Source: JAIBJN01 sp963825255
Lineage (GTDB): Bacteria > Actinomycetota > Thermoleophilia > Gaiellales > Gaiellaceae
DNA: 64,000 nt
Assembly: GCA_963825255.1 (NCBI GenBank)
Contig: CAWGSF010000001.1
Coordinates: 310,001-374,000, forward strand
Reading direction: 5' to 3'
The notes under the pieces were generated by a model. It made no database searches and had not been told where the DNA came from. It saw only the letters and a list, made by a program, of their open reading frames with translations. The position numbers were made by a program, and so were the translations under genes. Shown piece by piece: positions 50,151-59,480 of this stretch (its first letter is position 1; every line of letters starts with the position of its first letter).

Positions 50151-51777
50151 GTGGAGTTCCGGATCCTCGGCCCGATCGAGGTCGTCGACGCCGGCGCAGG
50201 TCTGTCGCTCGGCGGCCGCAACCAGCGAACGCTCCTCGCCCTGCTCCTGCTGAACGTCGACGAGGTCGTCTCGTCCGATCGGGTGATCGACGCGCTCTGG
50301 GGCGAGGCGCCCCCACGAACCGCGCTGACGTCGGTTCACAACGCGGTCTCACGGCTCCGGAAGCTCCTCGGACCGGAGCGTCTCGTCACCCGATCGCCGG
50401 GTTACGAGCTCCGGCTCCGGGACGATGTCTTCGACGTCAAGCGAGCGCGCCAGCTCGCGGACAAAGCCCGGGCTGCCGAGGCCGGAGAGCGCGTCAAGCT
50501 CCTGCACGAGGCCGAGCAGCTCTGGCGCGGGCCGCCGCTCGCCGGCTTCGAGTACGACGAGTTCGCGCAGACGGCGATCGCCCAGCTCGATGAGCTCCGG
50601 CTGGGCATCGTCGAGGAGAGAATCGACGCCGAGCTCGAGCTCGGCGATCACGCCCACGTTCTTGGCGAGCTGGAGGCTCTGGTCGCCGTGCATCCACAGC
50701 GTGAGCGCCTGCGCGGTCAGCTGATGCTCGCGCTCTATCGCTCCGGGCGCCAGGCGGACGCGCTGCACGCCTACCAGGAGGCGCGCCGCTCTCTCCTCGA
50801 GGATCTCGGCATCGAGCCAGGCCCCGCGCTGCATCGCCTGCACAGCGCGATCCTGCGGCAGGAGCGGTCTCTGGAGGGAATGTTCGCGCGAGCCGGCCCG
50901 GAGGACGAGCTCGACGGAGTGGCGGCCGCGCTCCTCGCCGGCCGGCTCGTGCCCATCCTGGGCAGCGAGGTGCGGAGAGCTGGCGCGGCGGCTGGCTGAA
51001 CGGTTCGAATTCCCTGCCGACGAGGGTGGCGAGCTGACGCGGATTGCCCAGTTCGCCGCGTTGATGAAGGGCTCCGGGCCGCTGTACGACGAGCTGCACG
51101 AGCTCGTCGCGTCGAGAGCCGCGGCGCCGACATCGATTCATCGCCTCTTCGCCGCGCTGCCGGCAGTGTTGCGCGAGCGCGGGGCGCCGCAGCAGCTGAT
51201 CCTGACCACGAGCTACGACCTGGCGCTCGAAGAGGCGTTCCTCGCCGAGGGCGAGGAGTTCGACGTCGTTTCGTACCTGGCCGCGGGGCCGAACCGCGGA
51301 AAGTTCTGCCACGTCGGCCCGGGGATGAGCGCCCACGTGATCGACGTCCCCAACACCTATGCGACCGAGCTCGACTTCGAGAAGCGGCCGGTGATCCTGA
51401 AGCTGCACGGAGGGATCGACGCCGACCCCGACCGATCCTGGGAGAGCTTCGTCATCACCGAGGACGACTACATCGACTACCTCCCGCAGAGCGAGCTCGC
51501 GACCGCAGTGCCGGTCGGGCTCGCCGCACCCCTTCGCCGGAGCCACTTTCTGTTTCTCGGCTACCGCATGCGCGACTGGAACCTGCGCCTGGTGCTGAAC
51601 AGGCTCTGGGCCGGCGCGCCCCTCACGTATCGCTCCTGGGCCGTTGGGCCTTCGGTGGGCCCAATGGAACGCGCCTTCTGGCGCAGCCGCGATGTCGACC
51701 TCGTCGATGCGCCCCTCGAGCAGTACGTGGACTCGCTCGCGCTCTACCTGGGAGTCGGCATCGGGGCGACGCAATGA
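50151..51777 (+). CDS. BTAD transcriptional activator fused to a SIR2-like domain, with +1 frameshift
   Basis: Residues 1-95 form an OmpR-like winged helix (MEFRILGPIEVVDAGAG, ALWGEAPPRTALTSVHNAVS), and residues 100-245 a bacterial transcriptional activation domain (EERIDAELELGDHAHVLGEL, SGRQADALHAYQEARRSL), as in SARP/AfsR proteins. Near 50970-50976 one extra base shifts the frame; the continuation ELARRLAERFEFP starts a SIR2-like domain with LTTSYDLALEEAFL, VILKLHGGIDAD, ITEDDYIDYLP and FLFLGYRMRDWNL. Corrected length is 541 residues. SIR2-like domains of this kind often bind or cleave NAD in conflict systems. The gene overlaps an nSTAND-like stub by four bases. Confidence 0.75.
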
Positions 51778-51974
51778 CCGAGGCGCCCGCCGTCTTGCCC
51801 GCGAGCCCCTACAGGGGCCTCGCCGCGTTCAACTTGCGGCCTGCCGAGCGTGCCCTACGAGATCACGCGTTGCACGAAGCTCCGGGACTCCCGCGTCAGC
51901 ACCCGATCTATGGGAACAACAAGATGAGGCCGCCGTTCTCCGCCTCGACGAGACGACCGTCACCGGCGACGTGA
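51774..51974 (+). pseudogene. 5' stub of an nSTAND-type NTPase gene
   Basis: The ATG at 51774 overlaps the BTAD-SIR2 stop. The first residues, MTEAPAVLPASPYRGLAAFN, match the typical beginning of novel STAND ATPases (SPYRGLAAF followed by an acidic GRE segment). After about residue 20 similarity ends, and the frame closes after 66 residues without a P-loop. The rest of the gene has been lost, and the adjacent sequence leads directly to the end of a methyltransferase gene on the other strand. This appears to be the scar of a deletion. Confidence 0.5.
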
Positions 51975-52019
51975 CCGACTAGAGTCGGTTGCCGCCTCAG
52001 AAGTAGAAAGGGGCCGAGG

Positions 52020-52985
52020 TCAGGCGGCCGGCGCTCGGCGCGCGTCCTCCGGGGGCCGATCGAGGAGCATGTCCGCGAGCGCACGGATGTGCTCGGGCCG
52101 GATCCCGCAGCAGCCGCCGACAAGCTGCGCGCCCCGATCGACCCAGCCCACGGACGCGCTCGCGAACGCCTCGGGTGTGATGTCCCCGAAAATCCACTCG
52201 GGCGGCTTGTAGTTGCCGCAGTGCGGATAGGCGCCCACCGTGCCGCTCCAGTGCCGCGCGATGACCTCCAGCGCCGGCTCGACCGCCTCGATCACGGAGT
52301 GCATCACCGTGACCGCGGAGACCGTCGATCCGAGGAGCGCGTCGAGGAGCTCGTCGAGCCCGTCCTGTGGCCGGTCGAGCATCGCCACGTGGCCGTCGAG
52401 GGCGACCTCGACGCTCACGCCAAGCCAGACCGGCAGACCGGTCTCCGCGGCCGCCTCCAACGCCGGGCTGCCGAAGCTGGGCGAAGTGATCATCTCGAGC
52501 GCGATCAAGTCGACGCCCGCCTCGGTCAGGGCCGAGGCCTGTTCGCGGTAGTGCTCGAGGAGCTTGGTTCCCCCCGGCCCCGGTCGACCTCGAAGCACGA
52601 CGTCCTCGGCCGCCGCGTAGGAGATCGAGCCGGCGATAGCGACCGGCCGATCGGCCACGCAGTCACGCGCCTCGCGCGCAGCCCGAACGGCGCGCCGGTT
52701 TGCCTCCACGACCCGATCGCCGTAGCCGGCCCGCTCCAGCGGCAGCCGCGCGGCGGCGTACGTGTTGGCGATGATGACATCCGCCCCCGCGCGGATGTAG
52801 TCCTCGTGGATCTCTTGGACGACGTGGTCGTGCGTGAGGTTGGCGACGCCGCTCCAGGCTTCGTCGTCCATGGGCACCCCCCGAGCCTGAAGCTCGGTTC
52901 CCATGCCCCCGTCGATGACGACGACCTCCCCGCCGGCGAGGCGCCGGCTCAGCTCCTCGATAGCAGTTATCTCCGCATCCTTCAC
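52020..52985 (-). CDS. Homocysteine S-methyltransferase family protein
   Basis: The 321-residue TIM-barrel protein has VVVIDGGMGTELQARG near residue 17, IIANTYAAARLPLERAG, LIALEMITSP and a C-terminal VGGCCGIRPEHIRAL. The Cys pair there, with an upstream Cys in YPHCGNYK, forms the zinc site. It transfers a methyl group to homocysteine, probably from S-methylmethionine or betaine, to make methionine. GTG 52985 is the chosen start; a TTG 18 bases upstream, near a weak purine-rich site, is an alternative. It is divergent from the secreted protein at 53112. Confidence 0.85.
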   Translation of the reverse strand: MKDAEITAIEELSRRLAGGEVVVIDGGMGTELQARGVPMDDEAWSGVANLTHDHVVQEIHEDYIRAGADVIIANTYAAARLPLERAGYGDRVVEANRRAVRAAREARDCVADRPVAIAGSISYAAAEDVVLRGRPGPGGTKLLEHYREQASALTEAGVDLIALEMITSPSFGSPALEAAAETGLPVWLGVSVEVALDGHVAMLDRPQDGLDELLDALLGSTVSAVTVMHSVIEAVEPALEVIARHWSGTVGAYPHCGNYKPPEWIFGDITPEAFASASVGWVDRGAQLVGGCCGIRPEHIRALADMLLDRPPEDARRAPAA

Positions 52986-53111
52986 TCGAATGATGCCGCG
53001 CAAGCCTTCTTCTAGCCAGAACCCGAGGAGCCGGTTGCCGGACGCCTTGAGACGCCACGGGCAACGTGGTTGGGTGACACAACTGTCCTTGCGATGCGAA
53101 GGAGGTCTGTG

Positions 53112-53606
53112 GTGCGAAAGAGACTCACGGGGCGCCGGTCGCTCGTCGTCCTCGCCGTCCTGGCGCTGCTCGTGGCCGCTCCCGTGGCCGTGTTCGCCGC
53201 GAACGGCCGGCTGGGCAGCGAGCTCGACCGGCAGTCGGCGAGGTGGTCGACCGACGCGAGGACCACGTCGAGCACCGAGTGGCGCAACGTGCGCGGGCTC
53301 GCGCTCACGCGCTGCACGCTGCGGCAGGTGACCGCCATGGTCAGCGTGACCGTGGAGGGCGGGCCCGTCCTCTTCCGGGTCGTCATCGACGGCGTCCCGG
53401 AGGCGCCGATGAAGCCCGGCCCGGCCCGGTTCGTCCCCAGCGGCGTGGAGTCGTTCTCCTTCACCTTCGTGGGGAGAACGGCCCCGTTCGAGGCCGACGA
53501 CACGCACGTCTTCAACGTCCAGTGGCGGTCCGAGACCGGAACGCCCGTGACGCTCCGTCGCGGCGTCCTCAACCTGTTGTTCCAGCGCGGCACGCAGGGC
53601 TGCTAG
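53112..53606 (+). CDS. Secreted or membrane-anchored hypothetical protein
   Basis: GTG 53112 was chosen because GAAGGAGG (53098-53105) lies six bases upstream; an ATG at 53094 overlaps that site. The 164-residue protein has a basic start and a signal or anchor segment (LVVLAVLALLVAAPVAVFAANG). A mostly beta domain follows, with LTRCTLRQVTAMVSVTVEGG, FRVVIDGVPEAPMKPGPARFVP and a final Cys. Two cysteines (in TRCTL and the C-terminal GC) could form a disulfide. No family was recognised. Confidence 0.65.
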   Translation: MRKRLTGRRSLVVLAVLALLVAAPVAVFAANGRLGSELDRQSARWSTDARTTSSTEWRNVRGLALTRCTLRQVTAMVSVTVEGGPVLFRVVIDGVPEAPMKPGPARFVPSGVESFSFTFVGRTAPFEADDTHVFNVQWRSETGTPVTLRRGVLNLLFQRGTQGC

Positions 53607-53758
53607 CTCGTCGTGGGGTCGGAGGGACCACCGTCGGGACGTCGACGGCGGTCTCCGGCCCCGGCACCCCTGAAAGGGTGACGGCGCGCGGATGGTCACT
53701 ATGAGGGATCGGCGCGCGGGAGCCGGCTGACGATTGTCCACGTGCATGCCGTTCAGAC

Positions 53759-54355
53759 GTGCCTGATACCTTCGACCCCCGTCCCGCGGACGTGCCCGAG
53801 CCTGGGCGGCGACGCCGGAGACGGCGGCGCTCCCGGAAGGAAGCGGCTACCGGCGGCAACGCACTCGTCCCGCCGGTGATCAAGGTCGAGATCCAGAACC
53901 TCGACCGGCTACCGGGGCTCGATGCGCGTGCGGACGAACGCACGGCGGATCTCCTCGCCCGCGAGCGCAGCCTCGAGGAGCGAGAGGCCCAGCTCCGGGC
54001 CGCTCAGGAGGGCCTGGCCGAACGCGAGGGGCGCCTGGCCGAGCTGGAGGAGACCCTCGAGCCGACGGCGGGGCTGATGGAGTCCCGCGAGAGCCTCGAA
54101 CGCCGCGAGCGGCGTGCCCAGGAGCTCGAGAGCGGGCTCCGCGAGCGGAGCCGCGAGCTCGACGAGCGCGAGAACGAGTTCGAGGGCCGCCGCGCCATCC
54201 TCGAGGCTGACCTCGAGCTTCGCGAGGAGGAGGTCGAGCGGCGCGAGGACCTCGTCGTGCTCCGCGAGGAGCGCCTCGAGCAGCGACAGCGCGAGCTGGG
54301 GGTCTACGTCTCGCAGCTTCAGGGCCGCCTCGAGCCCCACCAGGCCGCCGGGTAG
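53759..54355 (+). CDS. Coiled-coil protein of unknown function
   Basis: The 198-residue protein has a basic patch (EPGRRRRRRRRSRKE, residues 14-28) and then one long coiled coil from about residue 60 to the end, very rich in Glu, Arg and Leu (LARERSLEEREAQLRAA, LERRERRAQELESGLRER). The basic patch may bind nucleic acid, membrane or ribosome. No family can be assigned from such low-complexity sequence. It starts at GTG 53759 and precedes rplY. Confidence 0.6.
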   Translation: MPDTFDPRPADVPEPGRRRRRRRRSRKEAATGGNALVPPVIKVEIQNLDRLPGLDARADERTADLLARERSLEEREAQLRAAQEGLAEREGRLAELEETLEPTAGLMESRESLERRERRAQELESGLRERSRELDERENEFEGRRAILEADLELREEEVERREDLVVLREERLEQRQRELGVYVSQLQGRLEPHQAAG

Positions 54356-54400
54356 CACCGGCAGCCGTCCTCAGCGCCTTCGCTACACTTGCCCGCCGGT

Positions 54401-55108
54401 ATGGCCGACGAGCGAGTCAACCTCGAGGTCAAGGAGCGCGAGTCGCGCGGGAGCGCCGATTCTCGCCGGCTGCGCGCGCGAGGCCTGGTTCCGGGCGTGC
54501 TCTACGGCGACGGCAAGAAGCCGCACGCGTTCACCGTCGAGGAGCGCGAGCTCCGTCGCGCGCTGACGGGCGGCCATGGTCTTCACGCGATCCTCGACGT
54601 CGTCTTCGACGGCCAGAAGACCGCGCACCACGCGGTGCTCAAGGACTACCAGCTCGACCCGACACGGGCACGCCTGCTCCACGTCGACCTGCACGAGGTG
54701 CGACTCGACCAGGTGATCACCGCGCAGGTCGCGGTGGAGACCACCGGCGAGTCCCCGGGCGTCAAGGAGGGGGGCGTCCTCACGCTCGTCCTTCGCGAGG
54801 TGCGAGTCGAAGCGCTGCCGATGGAGGTTCCCGACCGGCTCGAGCTGGACATCTCGTCGATGACCATCGGCGACAGCCTTCGCATTGCGGACGTGGCCGT
54901 CCCCGATGTGGTCAAGCTCCTGGACGACCCCGAGTCCGTCGTCGCCATCGTCACCCCGCCCACGAAGGTCGAGCTGCCCGAGGAGGTCGAGGAAGAGGAG
55001 GCCCTCGAGGGCGAAGAGCTGCCGGAGGGCGAGGCGGAGGCGGCCGCGGAAGAGACACCTGCGCCCGAGGGCGAAGGCGCAGGCGGCGAACAGCCGACCG
55101 AGAGCTAG
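54401..55108 (+). CDS. rplY: 50S ribosomal protein L25 (CTC form)
   Basis: The 235-residue protein has the 5S-rRNA-binding L25 domain (VNLEVKERESRGSADSRRLR, LVPGVLYGDGKKPHAF, LDPTRARLLHVDLHEV) and the longer CTC C-terminal domain (AVETTGESPGVKEGGVL). An acidic tail (EEVEEEEALEGEELPEGEAE) ends it. It stabilises 5S rRNA in the large subunit and is linked to general stress in some bacteria. ATG 54401 is used, with a TACACT box eleven bases upstream. It lies immediately before pth, as is common. Confidence 0.93.
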   Translation: MADERVNLEVKERESRGSADSRRLRARGLVPGVLYGDGKKPHAFTVEERELRRALTGGHGLHAILDVVFDGQKTAHHAVLKDYQLDPTRARLLHVDLHEVRLDQVITAQVAVETTGESPGVKEGGVLTLVLREVRVEALPMEVPDRLELDISSMTIGDSLRIADVAVPDVVKLLDDPESVVAIVTPPTKVELPEEVEEEEALEGEELPEGEAEAAAEETPAPEGEGAGGEQPTES

Positions 55109-55120
55109 GACACTCCGGTC

Positions 55121-55723
55121 GTGCGACTCTTCCGGCGGGGCGACGCGGCCTCGACGCTCGACCTGCTCATCGCCGGCCTCGGCAACCCTGGCCGCGAGTA
55201 CGCGGGCACGAGGCACAACGTCGGGTTCCTCGTGTGCGACGAGCTCGCCCGGCGCCACGGAGCCACGTTCCGCTCGAAGTTCTCGGGCGAGCTCGCGGAG
55301 GCGAGAATCGACGGCCGGCGCGTGGCGCTCCTCAAGCCGCAGACGTACGTCAACGAGTCGGGGCGGTCGGTCGGCGCGGCCGCGCGCTTCTTCAAGGTCG
55401 AGCCCGAGGGCCTGCTCGTCGTTCACGACGAGGTCGATCTCGAGCCGGGCCGGCTCCAGGCCCGGGCGGGGGGAGGGCTTGCCGGCCACAACGGGCTTCG
55501 CTCCATCGCGCAGCACCTGAAGACGCAGGAGTTCCTGCGGTTGCGCGTGGGCGTGGGGCGGCCCGAGCGGGGCGACCCGAGGCCGGTGGCGGACTTCGTC
55601 CTGTCCGCCTTCCCGCCCGAGGCCGATGTCGACGCCCTGGTGGGACGGGCGGCTGACGCGGTCGAGACCGTTGCCCTGGACGGGCTCGAGGAGGCCCAGC
55701 AGCGTTTCAACGAGCGGGCCTAG
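55121..55723 (+). CDS. pth: Peptidyl-tRNA hydrolase
   Basis: The 200-residue enzyme recycles peptidyl-tRNAs released from ribosomes. It has LLIAGLGNPGREYAGTRHNVGF with the catalytic histidine, LLKPQTYVNESGRSV, LLVVHDEVDLEPGRLQ and GGLAGHNGLRSI. Length is normal. GTG 55121 lies twelve bases after the rplY stop, so the two are probably co-transcribed. A possible weak hairpin (GGCGGG/CCCGCC, 55825-55852) lies about 100 bases beyond its end. Confidence 0.94.
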   Translation: MRLFRRGDAASTLDLLIAGLGNPGREYAGTRHNVGFLVCDELARRHGATFRSKFSGELAEARIDGRRVALLKPQTYVNESGRSVGAAARFFKVEPEGLLVVHDEVDLEPGRLQARAGGGLAGHNGLRSIAQHLKTQEFLRLRVGVGRPERGDPRPVADFVLSAFPPEADVDALVGRAADAVETVALDGLEEAQQRFNERA

Positions 55724-55923
55724 TCACGGTCTCGACACGCTTCAGTCGGCCACGCGCGCGCTTTCGCACGGTACGCTCGAAGCGGAGGGAGGCCCGCGGC
55801 GGCCCCGGCGAACCTCGTGTAAAAGGCGGGCCGCCCCGGAGGACGACCCGCCGCAGATGCTCCGCGCGCCGTAGCGGCCCGACGCCGGTGCTTCACCCTT
55901 CATTCGGCAGATGAGGTGCCCGA

Positions 55924-55954
55924 CCTTAGCCCGGGCTTCGCCGGGCGTCTAAGG
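55924..55954. terminator. Hairpin at the end of the small minus-strand gene
   Basis: CCTTA (55924-55928) pairs with TAAGG (55950-55954), and the inner GCCCGG/CCGGGC pairs around a GCTTCG loop with a three-base bulge. It lies at the stop codon of the gene ending at 55949 and is a plausible terminator for that gene, or for pth from the other side. Confidence 0.4.
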
Positions 55955-56176
55955 GGCGAGGGCCGGCGGCAGGTGCTGCTCGTCGATCCGCACCCGAACG
56001 AAGAGCCCGCCGGCGGGCGCGCGCCCGTGCTCGACGCGGATCGCGTCGGCCGGCACGTCGGCGAGGCTTGCCGCGTGCTCCTTCCGCCACCGGCGATAGC
56101 CGTCGGCGGCCCCCGGCGGGTCGAACGAGGCGACGAGCGTCGGTCTCGTGCCGATCGGGCGGAGCTCTCCGGCCAC
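55949..56176 (-). CDS. Small hypothetical protein
   Basis: The 75-residue minus-strand frame runs from GTG 56176 to 55949. It reads ELRPIGTRPTLVASFDPPGAADGYRRWRKEH, here split for clarity as RPIGTRPTLVASFD and GYRRWRKEHAASLADV, then a strand-like GGLFVRVRIDEQHLPP. The composition is protein-like and it fills an otherwise empty gap before mfd, with a hairpin at its end. No family was recognised. It could still be a chance frame. Confidence 0.4.
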   Translation of the reverse strand: MAGELRPIGTRPTLVASFDPPGAADGYRRWRKEHAASLADVPADAIRVEHGRAPAGGLFVRVRIDEQHLPPALAP

Positions 56177-56215
56177 GGCCGAATCGTAATCGGCGCTCGT
56201 GTCGCCCTCGGTACG

Positions 56216-59200
56216 ATGACCGCCGGCGGAGCCGCGGCTCCGTCGGTCGTCATGGACCCGACGCCACCATCCCCGGCACCTGCCCTTGCTCCGATCGCCC
56301 GCGCGCTCGCGGAAGGCGAGCGCCTGGCGGCGCTGCTCGCCGATCCCGCGGACACGCGGGTCTCCGAGCCGATCCTTCCGCTCTTCCTCGCCGCATTCCA
56401 TCTGGCCCGCGGCGGGCCGCTCGTGTGCCTCCTGCCGGACGACGCGCAGGCGCGGGACGCGGCCGAGGGCGCGGGCTGGTTCCTGGGTGAGGATCAGGTC
56501 GGACTCTTCGCGTCGCGCGGCGTCCGCTGGGGCAGCGGCCTCGAGCCGCCGCCGCACCTTGTGGGCGAGCGGGCCCGGGCACTCGACGTCCTGGCCGGCG
56601 GGGGGCTCGTCTGCGCGTCCGCGATCGGGGCGACCGAGGGGGTTCCCCCCGCGGACGCCCGACCGGGGCCGATCGGTCTCCGGGTCGGCGACGAGCCGGG
56701 GGTCGAAGGGCTCGCGGAGCGGCTCGTGCTCGCCGGCTACGAACGGGTTCCCCAGGCGGAGGAGCGTGGGCAGTTCGCCGTGCGTGGAGGAATCGTGGAC
56801 GTCTTTCCCTCCACCGGGCGCGAGCCGGTCCGGATCGAGCTCTTCGGGGACGAGATCGAGTCCCTGCGGGCCTTCTCGCCGTTCACGCAGCGGACGCTCC
56901 ACGAGCTCGAGAGCGCCGTCGTCTACGCGGCGGCCGAGCGGAGCCTGGACGGCGCGGAGCCGATGCTCCTCGGCGACGGCGACGTCCCGCCCGTTCCGGC
57001 TGACCTTGTGCCGCCGCTTCCGGCGCCCGACCTCGTGTGGCAGGCCGACGAGGCCGAGGAGGCCGTCCTCGAGGAGCTGGGCGTCCGACTCGAGGTGGGC
57101 GACGCGATCCGTCTCTCCGCGCTTCCCGCGGGCCAGCCCCACGCGTTCGAGGCGCAGCGGCCCGCGGTCGCCGCCCGCGGTCTCTCCGAGGCCGAACGCG
57201 ACCTGCTCGCGTACGTCCGGGGAGGGAGTCGCGTCGTCGTCGCGTTCGCGCACCGGGGCGAGGCGCTGCGGACGAAGGCGATGCTCCGTCGGATCGAGGC
57301 CGTCGTCCTCGATCCCGGAGAGAACCTCCCGGCAGGGCCCGGCCTCGTGTTCGTCGTCTCGCCCGCACGGCGAGGGTTCGTCCTCCGCGACGTGGACGTC
57401 ATCGTCCTCCCCGACACGCAGGTCTTCCGCAAGCGGCCGCCGCGTGCGGATGCCCGCATCGGTCGCGCCCTGCAGAGCTTCGCGGACCTCCGCACCGGCG
57501 ACTACGTCGTCCACGAGGACCACGGCGTGGGGAAGCTGCTCGGCTTCGAGACGAAGACGGTCGCCGGCGTCACGCGCGACTACCTCTTCCTCGCCTTCAA
57601 GGGCGACGACCGGCTCTACGTCCCCCACGAGCAGATCGGGAAGGTGTCGCGCTACGTCGGGGCGAACGGACACGCCCCCGCGCTCTCCAAGCTCGGCGGC
57701 AAGGCTTGGCAGGCGATCAAGAATCGCGCCCGGGCAGGGGCGCACGAGCTCGCCGGCGAGCTGCTCGCCCTCTACGCCCAGCGGCAGCGCGCGGCGGGCG
57801 TCCCCTACGAGTCGGAGGGCGATCTCGTCGAGCGTCTCGAGGCCGGGTTCGACCACGAGGAGACGCCCGACCAGCGCCAGGCGATCGAGGCCGTGAAGGA
57901 GGACCTCGAGGCGGCGCGGCCGATGGACCGGCTCGTCTGCGGCGACGTCGGCTTCGGGAAGACGGAGGTGGCGGTCCGCGCCGCCTTCATCGCCGTTGCG
58001 AACGGCAAGCAGGCGCTGATGCTCTCGCCGACGACGATCCTGGCCCAGCAGCACTGGAACACGTTTCGCGAGCGCTACCGCGACCTCCCCGTGACGGTCG
58101 AGATGGTCTCCCGGTTCCGGAGGCCGGCCGACGTGAAGCGCGTGCTGGCCGACTACGCCGCGGGCAAGGTGGACGTCCTCATCGGAACGCACCGCATCCT
58201 CTCGCGGGACGTCGTCCCGCGAGACCTCGGCCTCGTCATCGTCGACGAGGAGCAGCGCTTCGGCGTCGCCCAGAAGGAGCTCCTCCGACAGCTCCGTCTC
58301 GAGGTGGACGTGCTCGCGCTCACGGCGACGCCGATCCCGCGGACGCTGCACATGTCCCTCTCGGGACTGCGCGACATCAGCGTCATCGAGACTCCGCCCC
58401 AGGGCCGCCGGCCGATCCGCACCCACGTCGGCGAGTACGACGAGGAGCTCGTCCGCGCCGCTCTCGTGCGGGAGCACGAGCGCGGCGGCCAGTCGTTCTT
58501 CCTCCACAACCGGGTCGAGACGATCGACGAGGCGGCCGAGCACCTCCGGCAGCTCTGCCCGGAGCTGCGCTTGCTCGTCGCCCACGGCCAGATGCCCGAG
58601 CGGGACCTCGAGGCGCACATGCTCTCGTTCCTCGCCGGTGACGCCGACGTCCTCGTCTCGACCACGATCATCGAGTCGGGGCTCGACATCCCGCAGGCGA
58701 ACACGCTTGTGGTCGAGCGGGCGGACGCCCTCGGCCTCGCCCAGCTCTACCAGATCCGCGGCCGCGTCGGGCGGAGCGACGTCGTCGCCCACGCGTACCT
58801 CTTCTATCCGGACGGTGCGGAGCTGACGCCCGAGGCGCGGGCGCGCCTGGCGACCCTCGCCGACCACACCGAGCTCGGCAGCGGCTTCGCCATCGCCATG
58901 CGGGACCTCGAGATTCGCGGTGCCGGCGACCTGCTCGGCGCCGAGCAGTCGGGCCACGTCGCCGCCGTCGGCTTCGAGCTCTACGTCGAGCTCCTCGGCG
59001 AGGCGGTCGCCGAGCTCAGCGGCACGCGGCGGGCGGTCGCGCGGCCCGTGCGGGTCGACGCCCAGGTGGACGCGTACGTCCCCGCCGACTACGTGCCGGG
59101 CGAGGCCCAGAAGATCGACCTGCACCGGCGGCTCTCCCTCGCCGAGTCCGAGGACGAGCTCCGCGAGCTGCGGGCTTCGACCGAGGATCGATTCGGCCCG

Positions 59201-59467
59201 ATCCCCGAGCCCGTCGAGAGCCTCTTCGCGATCCAGGAGGCGAAGCTCCGCCTCGCTCGGATCGGCGCCGACTACCTGGTCTTCCGCGGCGGCCGGGCCG
59301 TCGTCGGGCCGCTCGTCCTGGGCTCGGCGGAGCTGCGGGCGCTCCGCTCCGCGGCGCCCACGGCCGTCTACTCGAGCGCCAAGCGCGAGGTCACGCAGAG
59401 GGGCGACGGGTTCCCGGGGGCGCTCGCGCTGGTCGATGCTATCCTCGATTTACGGCTTTCGGCCTGA
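56216..59467 (+). CDS. mfd: Transcription-repair coupling factor Mfd
   Basis: The 1083-residue ATPase frees stalled RNA polymerase and recruits UvrA. The N-terminal UvrB-like region includes FAVRGGIVDVFPSTGREPVRIELFG in spaced form (GGIVDVFPS). The RNA-polymerase-interaction domain starts near residue 428 (DYVVHEDHGVGKLLGFE), and the RecG-like helicase has GDVGFGKTEVAVRAAF near residue 575, DEEQRFG near residue 675 and TTIIESGLDIPQANTL. The C-terminal TRCF domain follows. A TACGAT hexamer at 56212 overlaps the ATG; if it is a -10 box the true start may be ATG 56252. Confidence 0.95.
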   Translation: MTAGGAAAPSVVMDPTPPSPAPALAPIARALAEGERLAALLADPADTRVSEPILPLFLAAFHLARGGPLVCLLPDDAQARDAAEGAGWFLGEDQVGLFASRGVRWGSGLEPPPHLVGERARALDVLAGGGLVCASAIGATEGVPPADARPGPIGLRVGDEPGVEGLAERLVLAGYERVPQAEERGQFAVRGGIVDVFPSTGREPVRIELFGDEIESLRAFSPFTQRTLHELESAVVYAAAERSLDGAEPMLLGDGDVPPVPADLVPPLPAPDLVWQADEAEEAVLEELGVRLEVGDAIRLSALPAGQPHAFEAQRPAVAARGLSEAERDLLAYVRGGSRVVVAFAHRGEALRTKAMLRRIEAVVLDPGENLPAGPGLVFVVSPARRGFVLRDVDVIVLPDTQVFRKRPPRADARIGRALQSFADLRTGDYVVHEDHGVGKLLGFETKTVAGVTRDYLFLAFKGDDRLYVPHEQIGKVSRYVGANGHAPALSKLGGKAWQAIKNRARAGAHELAGELLALYAQRQRAAGVPYESEGDLVERLEAGFDHEETPDQRQAIEAVKEDLEAARPMDRLVCGDVGFGKTEVAVRAAFIAVANGKQALMLSPTTILAQQHWNTFRERYRDLPVTVEMVSRFRRPADVKRVLADYAAGKVDVLIGTHRILSRDVVPRDLGLVIVDEEQRFGVAQKELLRQLRLEVDVLALTATPIPRTLHMSLSGLRDISVIETPPQGRRPIRTHVGEYDEELVRAALVREHERGGQSFFLHNRVETIDEAAEHLRQLCPELRLLVAHGQMPERDLEAHMLSFLAGDADVLVSTTIIESGLDIPQANTLVVERADALGLAQLYQIRGRVGRSDVVAHAYLFYPDGAELTPEARARLATLADHTELGSGFAIAMRDLEIRGAGDLLGAEQSGHVAAVGFELYVELLGEAVAELSGTRRAVARPVRVDAQVDAYVPADYVPGEAQKIDLHRRLSLAESEDELRELRASTEDRFGPIPEPVESLFAIQEAKLRLARIGADYLVFRGGRAVVGPLVLGSAELRALRSAAPTAVYSSAKREVTQRGDGFPGALALVDAILDLRLSA

Positions 59468-59480
59468 GCTGTACCGCCCC

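Noticed and set aside
53607..53758. Possible riboswitch or structured leader (CGGCGCGCGG occurs twice)
   Set aside because: The repeat is short and self-complementary, as expected in GC-rich DNA, and no known riboswitch core could be recognised.
55724..55923. Possible small RNA gene downstream of pth
   Set aside because: Some hairpin potential exists (GGCGGG/CCCGCC at 55825-55852), but there is no promoter, no T-run terminator and no recognisable RNA family.
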